Shown here in pieces: positions 1-10,422 of a stretch of 32,624 nt of DNA. The notes below the pieces were generated by a model. It had not been told where the DNA came from. It did not search any database and saw only the letters and a program-made list of their open reading frames with translations. The stretch's first letter is position 1. Each line of letters opens with the position of its first letter. A program made the position numbers and the translations under genes. Location: NCBI GenBank assembly GCA_945278685.1, contig CALYPW010000004.1:1-32624 (forward strand). Direction: 5' to 3'. Source of the DNA: an uncultured Dolosicoccus sp. GTDB lineage: Bacteria > Bacillota > Bacilli > Lactobacillales > Aerococcaceae.

Positions 1-946
1 TGTATAATAATTGTGTGTCGTATTCATTTCTATTTATTGCCTGATATTCTTTTGACATAAGCTTGCCAATAAATTTATCTTCTAATTTATCCCAATTCTC
101 AAGTACAAACTCCCACATAAGTTCATTCATGCTATCTAAATCATCACTATTCATCATATTCTTGATTGCTACGAACTCTTTTGGTATTGAGTTGTGATGA
201 GTACCTCCTCGCAGCTGTGCACTCATCTGTTCATTCCACGCTTTCAACGTTCTTTCTGCAATGGCGTTTAATCTAGCGTTCATATTATTCATTTTAGTAC
301 CTGTAATTCGTTCTATTTCAGCATTGCCAACTTCATACACATTAATGCTATTCAAATCATCAACAAGCTTCACTTGTGACTTTGTTAAAGTTTCATGTTT
401 ATTCCCCTCAAACCATTTGCTAAATTTAGACTTGTGCCATTTTAACTTTTGACTGTTATTGAATACATTCGACTCTTCTGACAATAAATCCATTATACTA
501 ATCTCTTCATTATCATTTGACAAATAATCAAGTGAATACGTATTCAATACTATTTTTGCTCTGTCCTCACCCTTACCAACTCTAACACGAACAACATCCG
601 TCTTTTCTTTTCGCTCACCCTTGATTGCTTTGAAAACGTATTTTGACAATACATTCATTTCTCTATTTGCATCATAATCTATTTCTTCATCACATTGCTC
701 AAGAATAGCTCTCTCAAACGCTACATCCGCTCCGCTGTACGCCATTAGCGCTTCAAACACACTATTCATGTAATCGACTTTAAACTGCTTAAAAGAGTGC
801 CTCTGCCCCATTCTAGAGTACTGACTAGAGCATTGACTTCGCAAAACATCATGTTTAATAACAACGTTTAGATCTAAATCTTTGTTCCTAATTACTCCTA
901 CTTCAAACCAAGTTTCTAGCACCTTTTCAATTGTTTCATTTTTCAC
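1..946 (-). CDS. Hypothetical element protein, partial (runs off left edge); not in the supplied ORF track
   Basis: Own translation of the minus strand from GTG at 946: VKNETIEKVLETWFEVGVIRNKDLDLNVVIKHDVLRSQCSSQYSRMGQRHSFKQFKVDYMNSVFEALMAYSGADVAFERAILEQCDEEID... open to base 1 (about 315 codons). Preceded by GGAGAGGATGATAA (good Shine-Dalgarno). Confidence 0.75.
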   Translation of the reverse strand, partial: MKNETIEKVLETWFEVGVIRNKDLDLNVVIKHDVLRSQCSSQYSRMGQRHSFKQFKVDYMNSVFEALMAYSGADVAFERAILEQCDEEIDYDANREMNVLSKYVFKAIKGERKEKTDVVRVRVGKGEDRAKIVLNTYSLDYLSNDNEEISIMDLLSEESNVFNNSQKLKWHKSKFSKWFEGNKHETLTKSQVKLVDDLNSINVYEVGNAEIERITGTKMNNMNARLNAIAERTLKAWNEQMSAQLRGGTHHNSIPKEFVAIKNMMNSDDLDSMNELMWEFVLENWDKLEDKFIGKLMSKEYQAINRNEYDTQLLY

Positions 947-995
947 TTATCATCCTCTCCATAGTTTATTTGTTTTAATTAGATACTTCTGTTTC

Positions 996-2228
996 TTAGA
1001 CTATTTTTAACCATGGGTTTTCATTTTCATAAGAGTGGTCATCAACATCTTCTTCATCTCTAGTCTCAAATAGGTTACTTATGCAATTGCCAGAACGTTC
1101 TGTACTTGACTCTTGCTGGTCATCATAACTGTCATAGGCTGAATCATCAGTGGCAGTCTCAAGGTCTTTTAGCTCTTCCCTGATTGTCTTTGGGTTATAC
1201 TCATCATTATAATGCTCTAATTCTGCACCATATTCCTCATTTATCTCATCTTTTAAGCTATTAGGAGCATACCCACCAGATAAAGCATCTTGAGCAAACT
1301 CTTCTTTAGCAACCTCTAACATCTGTTGGTTAACCTCTTTAGTCTTGTTCGTTGGGCTATATTCAAACACATCCTCTAGAACCTCTAAAGTTTTCTGTGT
1401 GCTGTTGAGGTTCATCCAATGTAACATTTGGTGAAGTATCTCTCTGTCTTCAAACTTTGTATAGTAATTAAATACTCGTTTATACTCTGCATCAGAGTTG
1501 TATTCTTCATGTGGGTGCTGAACTTGCATTATAAAGATTAGTTGTAATTCAAATAGTGTATCCATATACTTTTTATAAGTTTTCTCAGTTTTAACTCCAA
1601 TTGACTTCATAAGAGTTGATTGAGCTTTATAACAAATACCATCTCTTAAAGTGTTCATTCTAGTATAGGCATCTTGTGGTGAGGTGTTTTCAATTGCTTT
1701 ATCCCATCTTGCTCTAGTTATTCTGTTTGTTGATGTAGCAACTGATGCATAAGTGGCAATCAAGTGGATTTTCTCGCTATCTGAAACTTCATGGCTTACA
1801 AGAGACTTATATGCACTGTATGGGAAGCTGTACCATTCCTTTTTACCATCAACTAGAGCCTGTTTGATATAGTAAGCATTTCCATTTTCTTGTACCTTTT
1901 CGATAACACCTTTGTTAATCAAACCGTTCATTGCCTCTACTATATTGTCCTTTACCCTTCCTCTTCTACCTTTTAACTGTAAAGCATCGACTAAGAAGTC
2001 ATCTGTTATGGTTAATGTTGTTAATTGCTCATCACCTAACCAAGCTGTGTAAGATGAGATTGCCACATGTACCGCAACCTCCCAAACACTTTCATAGAGT
2101 CCATTTTTAAAGCCAAACTGTGATACAGGTATTCTATGTTGATTTGACTCTAGTGTTTTATAAAAGTCAGGTGCTCCTTCAAAAATATATTCTAGTCTTT
2201 CATCTATCCTTTCTTGTTTTTTTATCAT
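996..2228 (-). CDS. Putative replication initiator / replication-module protein (winged-helix-like), 410 aa
   Basis: Long ORF with acidic low-complexity C-terminus; its 5' end faces a repeat-rich iteron-like region (2298..2500). Family assignment is by context and general appearance only. Confidence 0.5.
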   Translation of the reverse strand: MIKKQERIDERLEYIFEGAPDFYKTLESNQHRIPVSQFGFKNGLYESVWEVAVHVAISSYTAWLGDEQLTTLTITDDFLVDALQLKGRRGRVKDNIVEAMNGLINKGVIEKVQENGNAYYIKQALVDGKKEWYSFPYSAYKSLVSHEVSDSEKIHLIATYASVATSTNRITRARWDKAIENTSPQDAYTRMNTLRDGICYKAQSTLMKSIGVKTEKTYKKYMDTLFELQLIFIMQVQHPHEEYNSDAEYKRVFNYYTKFEDREILHQMLHWMNLNSTQKTLEVLEDVFEYSPTNKTKEVNQQMLEVAKEEFAQDALSGGYAPNSLKDEINEEYGAELEHYNDEYNPKTIREELKDLETATDDSAYDSYDDQQESSTERSGNCISNLFETRDEEDVDDHSYENENPWLKIV

Positions 2229-2297
2229 AATTTTTCTAACTCCTTTTTCCTATGTCGTATTTCTAATTCCTCTTTTCTATTTTTAAGGACTATAATC

Positions 2298-2317
2298 AAT
2301 TCGCTTTTTAGCGAATT
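2298..2317. repeat. Perfect inverted repeat AATTCGCT-TTTT-AGCGAATT upstream of the putative rep gene
   Basis: 8-bp arms, 4-nt loop, read directly. Confidence 0.85.
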
Positions 2318-2325
2318 AAATGTAT

Positions 2326-2376
2326 TTACTTTACTACTGTTCGGGTTACTTTACTCCTATAATGGGTTACTTTACT
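2326..2376. repeat. Iteron-like direct repeats TTACTTTACT x3 (2326, 2346, 2367); the last two extend to GGGTTACTTTACT
   Basis: Spacing 20 and 21 bp, about two helical turns. Confidence 0.8.
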
Positions 2377-2389
2377 AGATAGTAAAATC

Positions 2390-2499
2390 TGGTCGATTTT
2401 GACCACATTTTTTTCAAATCTTAAAAATAATGTGGCAGAATTTACCACTTTATTTTAAGGTATAGGAATAATGTGGCAGAATTTACCACATTTTTTTCA
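2390..2499. repeat. Three ~41-bp-spaced palindromic repeats (TGTGGcagAATTtaCCACA type)
   Basis: AATAATGTGGCAGAATTTACCAC exact at 2426..2448 and 2467..2489; diverged copy TGGTCGATTTTGACCACA at 2390..2407; ACCACATTTTTTTCA exact at 2402..2416 and 2485..2499. Confidence 0.85.
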
Positions 2500-2503
2500 C
2501 CCC

Positions 2504-2707
2504 TTATATTGCTACCTTTTCCATCTTTTTTTCATCAAGGTACTCATCAGCAATACTTGCTACATTTTCGCTCTTATAAAACAACCAGAATCTCTTCAAT
2601 GAGCTAACTGCATGGGCTGTAGTTATGTATTTTTCCCCACTGTCAATGATTCTATTTCTTAACTCTTTATCATAAACGAATAAAAAATCTTGCTTATCCA
2701 TTATCAT
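2504..2707 (-). CDS. Small hypothetical protein, 67 aa (phage/plasmid-type accessory ORF)
   Basis: ORF in the same orientation as its neighbours; pattern YITTAHAVSSLKRFWLFYKSENVASIADEYL; possibly DUF5659-like by memory, not verified. Confidence 0.5.
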   Translation of the reverse strand: MIMDKQDFLFVYDKELRNRIIDSGEKYITTAHAVSSLKRFWLFYKSENVASIADEYLDEKKMEKVAI

Positions 2708-2739
2708 TCCTCTCCTTGCTATATGTCTGTTTTGATTTC

Positions 2740-3015
2740 TTACTCTGTCATCTCTAACATTGCATCAAATATTTTCTTGTTTTTATTAGCCTTCTTCATT
2801 ATTTGCTGGGATAAACTATCTGCTGCTTGCCTTGTAATCCCTAACTCTCTAGCAATCTCAGCATTGTACATTCCCTTTAATCTCATGTCGTAGTATTCCT
2901 TCTGCTTCTCTGTTAGTTGTTCTAGGATGACATGTTTGTATAACTCTTTGGCTTGTCTGATGTTTTTCTCAATTCTTTTTCTCTTGTTTAATTCTTTTCT
3001 GCTTAGTTCTTTCAT
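2740..3015 (-). CDS. Small HTH protein, sigma-70 region 4-like
   Basis: LTEKQKEYYDMRLKGMYNAEIARELGITRQAADSLSQQIMKKANK matches a sigma-r4-type helix-turn-helix pattern. Confidence 0.6.
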   Translation of the reverse strand: MKELSRKELNKRKRIEKNIRQAKELYKHVILEQLTEKQKEYYDMRLKGMYNAEIARELGITRQAADSLSQQIMKKANKNKKIFDAMLEMTE

Positions 3016-3138
3016 TTCTTAGCACTCCTTTTTTATATATCTCCCTCACTTCTGTAACTACAGTATACCACACTGGCAATCAAATGTCAAGACCTTTTTG
3101 TATGACAATCCAATTGTATCAACGTTTCTCACCTAGTA

Positions 3139-3225
3139 TTCTATATAAATAGAATTGTTACATTTGTGTTACAAATTAAAGTAACATTCTTTCTTTAACT
3201 ATTACTCACAATTATTTCACAATTA
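3139..3225. promoter_or_regulatory. Operator-like repeats in the long leader upstream of the HTH ORF
   Basis: TTCTAT-ATAA-ATAGAA (3139..3154); TGTTAC at 3156..3161 and 3167..3172 with inverted GTAACA at 3181..3186; TCACAATTA at 3206..3214 and 3217..3225. Confidence 0.45.
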
Positions 3226-3230
3226 GGCAT

Positions 3231-3256
3231 AAAAAAAAGAGGGCTTATAGCCCCCT
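3231..3256 (-). terminator. Rho-independent terminator after the secreted-protein fragment
   Basis: Minus strand reads GGGGGCTATAAGCCCTC then TTTTTTTT. Confidence 0.8.
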
Positions 3257-3275
3257 AGTGAATAAGTGTATATTT

Positions 3276-3848
3276 TTAGTAATCACTACCTTTGATAAGT
3301 ATCTCATGAATAAAAATAAGTGGTGTTGTGTTTTCGCTACCTAATACTGTCTCATACCCCTTTAACCCAGCCAATAGTCCATAAACATCTACTTCATCGC
3401 CTTCTACTAGTCTATTCTCAGGTAGTGAAGAAAAGTACGCTTGATATATCATATCAGAATTGGCATCTCTCATTAGCATAGCCATGGCATTATCCCCATC
3501 TTCATAGTACTGAAGGACTTCAGCATAGAATGTGTGTTTAGTTCCAAGTTTACCACTTCGGTCTCGCATAATATCTTCATACGCGATGATTTCATATGAA
3601 TCTGGATTAAATGCTTCTTCTTCAGGTTCATATGATTTTTCAGTCTGAGATGATTCTTCAGTCTGAGATGACTCTTCTGTCTGAGATGATTCTACAGAGT
3701 CTCTTAATCTATTTAATTCACTACTGTCAATTGGTAAGTATTTCCTAATCATAAGTTTATTTTTTCCTTCATTATCGGTCTTATAACTTATAATATAGAT
3801 AATATCATCAGAGTAATACAAGACAACTCTACTTGTTAAGCCATCTTA
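3276..3848 (-). pseudogene. C-terminal part of a secreted element protein (OB-fold-like end, 3x ESSQTE repeats), in frame with the upstream ORF beyond TAA TAA
   Basis: Same frame as 3849..4325; continuous sense sequence DGLTSRVVLYYSDDIIYIISYKT... directly follows the two stops; no convincing Shine-Dalgarno/ATG of its own. Confidence 0.55.
3640..3693. repeat. 18-bp tandem repeat x3 encoding ESSQTE
   Basis: TCAGTCTGAGATGATTCT / TCAGTCTGAGATGACTCT / TCTGTCTGAGATGATTCT. Confidence 0.9.
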
Positions 3849-4325
3849 TTAAACAGAATTAGCATCTACAAGATTCAAATCAGGATAAAACTCATTTACT
3901 TCATAAATTACAGAATCATTGGCTGATACTTCTGAGTCAAATGAATCTACTTTATCATTTTGAAGAAACTCATTTTCACTATCAGGATTTTCTTTTAACA
4001 TAGCTACTCTTTTTTTAGAGATATGACTGTCAGCACTGTTATTGAAACTTTCATAACCCACTTTAATTATGTCCTCAATCTGAGTTTTAAAGCTACTATC
4101 AAGAGTTATATCTTTAAAATTTTTAATATACATTTTATGGGTATCATACAAACCTATCTCACCATAAGAAACCCATGTTTCCCCTTTAAACACATCATTT
4201 AATGATAAAGTCTCAGTGTCTTCAGCATAAACGTTTTTAATATCAAAATCATTTGCGATAGGTAGTGTCCCAACAACAGTCAATAAACATGAAGAAGTAA
4301 GCAACATTTTAGCTATTTTATTCAT
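3849..4325 (-). CDS. Secreted protein, N-terminal part (signal peptide MNKIAKMLLTSSCLLTVVGTLPIANDF...AYA-like)
   Basis: Internal ATG at 4325 with upstream GAGG, then K-rich and hydrophobic signal sequence; ends in TAATAA. Confidence 0.65.
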   Translation of the reverse strand: MNKIAKMLLTSSCLLTVVGTLPIANDFDIKNVYAEDTETLSLNDVFKGETWVSYGEIGLYDTHKMYIKNFKDITLDSSFKTQIEDIIKVGYESFNNSADSHISKKRVAMLKENPDSENEFLQNDKVDSFDSEVSANDSVIYEVNEFYPDLNLVDANSV

Positions 4326-4400
4326 TGTACACCTCATCAATATTTTATATATAAATATTATCAAATATAATCATCTTATTCTAGTACTATTTTGATATAT

Positions 4401-4426
4401 AAAAAAGAGAGCCCAAAGGCCCCCTC
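4401..4426 (-). terminator. Terminator after the integrase gene
   Basis: Minus strand GGAGGGGGCCTTTGGGCTCTC followed by TTTTTT; stem imperfect. Confidence 0.55.
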
Positions 4427-4432
4427 CATATC

Positions 4433-5374
4433 TTATAGTTTTCTATCCTTTATTAGCATCATCAGGGGAGTGGTGTCACTCTGCCCCTCCATCAACTCAA
4501 CATCAGTAATACTGTTTAGATATATTTGTGTCGTCTTAACACTAGAATGTCCTAACAATCTACTGATTGTAAAGAGGTTCACATTTGCTCTTAACAGGCT
4601 CTGAGCATAGTAGTGCCTGAATGAGTGACAGCTCTTCCTCTGCACATCATCTCTCACCCCTACAGCCTCACGTGCCTCTTTAACAAGTATCTCAATCATG
4701 GCATTGCTTTTCATTTCATTACCTGATTTAGTGAGTAATAGGCAATCTTCCAACTCTCTTTTCACCCTTAGATTATTGAAGTAGTCATATCTCGTTCTTC
4801 TATATTTTGCTATGGATTTTTGAATATAAGGTGAGAGTGGTACTATTCGCTCTTTGTCTCCTTTACCAGTGAACTGTAAGTATTCTCCTCTGATAGAGTC
4901 ATCCTTCAAACCCCTTACCTCAGACACTCTCAAGCCACAGTCAGCCATCAATTCTATGATGAGTTTATTTCTTCTGTTTAAGAATCCTTGTCCTGAAAAG
5001 TACTCGATTACTTTAGCTACTTCTTCATCTGTAAAAGTGTTCATCAATTTTCTTTCTGTCCTGAGAGGTTTTATCTGTCTCGCAAAATTATCTTCAATTA
5101 TCTTTTCATCTACTAAAAAGTCGAAGAATACCTTCACAATTTTAAGTATTTGATTAATATACGAGGCACTATAAGCAGAATCCTGCATACCAACAATAAA
5201 TCGTTTGATGTCTGTTCTGCTAATATCTTGAACATTTACACGCTCATCCTCACTAATTCTGCCAAAGAACACGTTCAGCTGAAACCCATATGTCTCAATC
5301 GTTCGTTTACTTAGATTTCTTATCCGACAATCTAATTGAAACTCATCCACCAATTCTTTATACAAAAAAACCAC
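4433..5374 (-). CDS. Tyrosine recombinase / phage-type integrase (likely GTG start)
   Basis: N-terminal core-binding pattern (LVDEFQLDCRIRNLSKRTIETYGFQL), catalytic GLRVSEVRGL, SCHSFRHYYAQSLL, LLGHSSVKTTQIYL. Confidence 0.95.
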   Translation of the reverse strand: MVFLYKELVDEFQLDCRIRNLSKRTIETYGFQLNVFFGRISEDERVNVQDISRTDIKRFIVGMQDSAYSASYINQILKIVKVFFDFLVDEKIIEDNFARQIKPLRTERKLMNTFTDEEVAKVIEYFSGQGFLNRRNKLIIELMADCGLRVSEVRGLKDDSIRGEYLQFTGKGDKERIVPLSPYIQKSIAKYRRTRYDYFNNLRVKRELEDCLLLTKSGNEMKSNAMIEILVKEAREAVGVRDDVQRKSCHSFRHYYAQSLLRANVNLFTISRLLGHSSVKTTQIYLNSITDVELMEGQSDTTPLMMLIKDRKL

Positions 5375-5409
5375 AACCTTCCTGTACTTTTACTCAGAAA
5401 GATTGTGGT
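5364..5409 (-). terminator. Rho-independent terminator of the eno (glycolytic) operon, overlapping the integrase start
   Basis: Minus strand ACCACAATCTT (5409..5399), 18-nt loop, AAGGTTGTGGT (5380..5370), T-run to 5364; 11-bp stem with one G-U pair. Confidence 0.8.
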
Positions 5410-5469
5410 GGTGTACTGTCAAATAGAAGCTTTTTAAGTTTAGCAATACTGTATTCAGTGCTAAAACGC

Positions 5470-6771
<1,302 letters not shown>

Positions 6772-6818
6772 TTAGTTCTCCTTTATTAAATACATTAACA
6801 TGAGTATACCGCAACTTC

Positions 6819-8341
6819 TTATTTGTCGGAAATTAAACTTTGACCCGTCATTTCTTCGGGCTGGTCGACCCCTAATAAGTCTAGAACCGTCGGTGCCAAA
6901 TCTGCCAAACGACCCGTTTCAGCAATGGCGATTGATTCATCCGTGATGATCACTGGCACTTCGTTGGTCGTATGGGCGGTCATTGGTGAATCATCACCGT
7001 TCAAGACTTGCTCAGAATTTCCGTGGTCGGCTGTAATTACAGCTTTACCACCTTTAGAAAGGATTAAATCCACAATCTTTCCTAAACACTCATCGACGGT
7101 CTCGATGGCTTTGATTGTTGGCTCCAAAAACCCACTGTGCCCGACCATGTCGGGGTTGGCGAAGTTTAGAACAATCAGGTCATGTTGATCAGAGTCAATT
7201 TCCTTGAGTAACTGATCAGTCAATTCATAGGCGGACATTTCCGGTTGCAAATCATAGGTCGCAACGTCTGGTGAATGTATCAAGAGATGCTCTTCTCCTG
7301 GATTCTTGTCATGGTCGCCACCATTTAGGAAGTAAGTCACGTGAGGATATTTCTCAGTTTCCGCAACACGTAATTGCTTCAAGCCTTCTTTCCCAACAAC
7401 TTCTCCCAGCGTATTAACCACGTCTTCTTCACCAAAAGCAACTTCTCCAACAACTGAATCATCGTAGGCAGCCATGGATGCAAAATTAATGGCTGTCGAG
7501 TAATCGCCACGATCGAATCCACCAAAGTCTGAATTCGTTAAGGCTGCTGACAGCTGGTTGGCGCGGTCTGGACGGAAGTTATAGAAGAAGATCGAATCTC
7601 CCTCTTCAATTCCGTGTCCACCGTCTACGACGAATGGCTTGACAAACTCATCGAAGACTTCGTCTTGATAAGATGCCTCGACACCTTCAACAGCTGAATC
7701 GAAATTCTGCGTTGCAGTCGCATGGGCGCTGGCATCAAAGGCAAGCTTTGTGCGTTCCCAGCGGCGGTCGCGGTCCATGGCGTAGTAGCGACCAGAAATG
7801 CTGGCAAATGAACCGACACCAACGTCAGCCATTCGAGCTTCTGCATCTTTGACAAAACCTAAGCCTGTATCAGGACCTACATCGCGTCCGTCAAGGATCC
7901 CATGAACATAGACTTCCTCTAGACCTTCTTGTTTGGCCAACTCGAGAACCGCGAACATGTGGTTCATGTGGGAATGAACCCCACCGTCGGAAAGTAATCC
8001 ATAGATATGGAGAGCCTTTCCTGCTTCCTTGGCTTCTTTCACCAAGCGAACAAGGACTTCATTCTTATGGAAATCTCCATCTTCCACCATCTTGTTTAAG
8101 CGCGTCAACATTTGGTAAACAATGCGACCGGCACCAATGTTCAAGTGGCCAACTTCTGAGTTCCCCATTTGACCTTCTGGAAGACCCACATCAAGACCAC
8201 TGGCTTTAATCGTGGTGTGTGGGAATTGTTCCCAATAACGGTCAAAGTTTGGTTTGTTTGCTTGGTGGAAAGCATTCCCATGCTCTTCTTCACGCAGACC
8301 AATACCGTCTAAAATAATTAATGCTACTGGACCTTTTGTCA

Positions 8342-8342
<1 letters not shown>
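6819..8342 (-). CDS. gpmI: 2,3-bisphosphoglycerate-independent phosphoglycerate mutase
   Basis: [18 protein letters not shown]...[18 protein letters not shown]...[10 protein letters not shown]. Confidence 0.99.
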
Positions 8343-9112
<770 letters not shown>

Positions 9113-9134
9113 TCATTTGATTTGATCATCAGAA

Positions 9135-10325
9135 TTACTTGTCAGCGATGGCGTCAATTCCTGGAAGTGGTGATCCTTCGAGGTAAGTTAATGACGCTCC
9201 TCCACCGGTGGAAATATGGGTGAAGTCTTCTTCGAAACCTAACTCTTTAACTGCCGCTGCAGAGTCTCCCCCACCAACAATGGTGGTCGCATCTTCAAGT
9301 TTAGCGGTGGCGGTTGCAACGCCAATGGTTCCGTGAGCGAAGGCAGGCATTTCAGAAACTCCCATCGGTCCGTTCCAGATCACTGTCTTTGCACCATCGA
9401 GAACTTCTTCGAATCGTTTGACAGTTGCCGGTCCACAATCCAATCCTTCCCAATCCGCTGGAATCGCATCAATCGCTACGACTTGTGTGTTGGCGTCATT
9501 GGAGAAATCATCCGCAACGACGACGTCTACTGGTAGAACCAATTTATCGTCAGCTTCTTCCATGACTTTCTTAGCGAAGTCAATTTGATCCTCTTCCAAT
9601 AATGACTTTCCAACTTCTAGGCCTTGAGCTTTTAGGAAGGTATAAGCCATTCCACCACCAACAATGACTTTGTCAGCTTTTGGTAACAAGTTTTCAATGG
9701 CACCAATCTTGTCAGAGACTTTTGCTCCTCCAAGAATCACGATCAATGGACGTTTCGGATGATCAATGGCTCCTCCAATAACTTCCAGCTCTTTTTGGAT
9801 TAAGAAACCTACCGCTGAATCTAAGTGAGAAGCAATTCCCACGTTTGAAGCGTGCGCACGGTGAGCAGTTCCGAAAGCATCGTTAACGAACACGTCTCCA
9901 AGAGATGCCCAGTACTTTCCTAATTCCGCATCGTTGCCGGATTCTTTGTTACCGTCAATGTCTTCATAACGCGTGTTCTGAACTAAAAGAACGTCTCCGC
10001 CCTTAAGAGCTTTAATAGCCTCTTCTAATTCTTGACCACGAGTCACTGGTGAGAAGGCAACTTCTTGATCCAGTAATTCACCTAAACGTTTAGCAACGGG
10101 CGCTAGGTCGTTTTTGGCTTTGTCCGCTTTTTCCTTGACACGCCCCATGTGAGCGAATAAAACAACCTTGGATCCTTGATCGATCAAGTAATTGATGGTT
10201 TCTAAAGCAGCGACAATTCTTCCATCGTCTGTGATGGTTTCGCCTTCCATCGGAACGTTGAAGTCTACACGTACAAGAACCGTTTGATCTTTTACGTTAA
10301 TGTCTTTCAGTGTTTTCTTGTTCAA
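9135..10325 (-). CDS. pgk: Phosphoglycerate kinase
   Basis: [11 protein letters not shown]...[12 protein letters not shown]...GGGDSAAAV. Confidence 0.99.
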   Translation of the reverse strand: MNKKTLKDINVKDQTVLVRVDFNVPMEGETITDDGRIVAALETINYLIDQGSKVVLFAHMGRVKEKADKAKNDLAPVAKRLGELLDQEVAFSPVTRGQELEEAIKALKGGDVLLVQNTRYEDIDGNKESGNDAELGKYWASLGDVFVNDAFGTAHRAHASNVGIASHLDSAVGFLIQKELEVIGGAIDHPKRPLIVILGGAKVSDKIGAIENLLPKADKVIVGGGMAYTFLKAQGLEVGKSLLEEDQIDFAKKVMEEADDKLVLPVDVVVADDFSNDANTQVVAIDAIPADWEGLDCGPATVKRFEEVLDGAKTVIWNGPMGVSEMPAFAHGTIGVATATAKLEDATTIVGGGDSAAAVKELGFEEDFTHISTGGGASLTYLEGSPLPGIDAIADK

Positions 10326-10343
10326 TTAAATTCCTCCGTATAT

Positions 10344-10377
10344 TTAAAAAAGACGGAGAGATGCTTATCTCTCCGTC
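10344..10377 (-). terminator. Terminator-like hairpin between gap and pgk
   Basis: GACGGAGAGAT-GCTT(loop)-ATCTCTCCGTC perfect 11-bp stem (10352..10377), followed on the minus strand by a T-run. Confidence 0.85.
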
Positions 10378-10400
10378 AGCTGGATAGGCTCAGCTATCAA

Positions 10401-10420
10401 TGTTCATTGGAAAATGAACA
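10401..10420 (-). other. Stem-loop immediately after the gap stop codon
   Basis: TGTTCATT-GGAA-AATGAACA perfect 8-bp stem; no T-run. Confidence 0.75.
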
Positions 10421-10422
10421 AA

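Larger units (their letters stand above)
1..5409. mobile_element. Integrated mobile element (partial, left end outside window): integrase, replication-like module and cargo, inserted at the 3' end of the eno operon
   Basis: AT-rich block visibly different from the flanking genes; tyrosine recombinase at the edge next to eno; putative Rep and iteron-like repeats; small HTH ORFs; secreted cargo protein. No second end or att repeat visible inside the window. Confidence 0.75.

Noticed and set aside
261-452. 63-aa plus-strand ORF
   Set aside because: Antisense to the long open minus-strand frame 1..946; likely noise.
2298-2499. Possible CRISPR array
   Set aside because: Repeats are too short/irregular, spacers are not unique uniform units, and no cas genes are present; iteron-like origin fits better.
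4854-5153. 99-aa plus-strand ORF
   Set aside because: Antisense to the integrase coding region.
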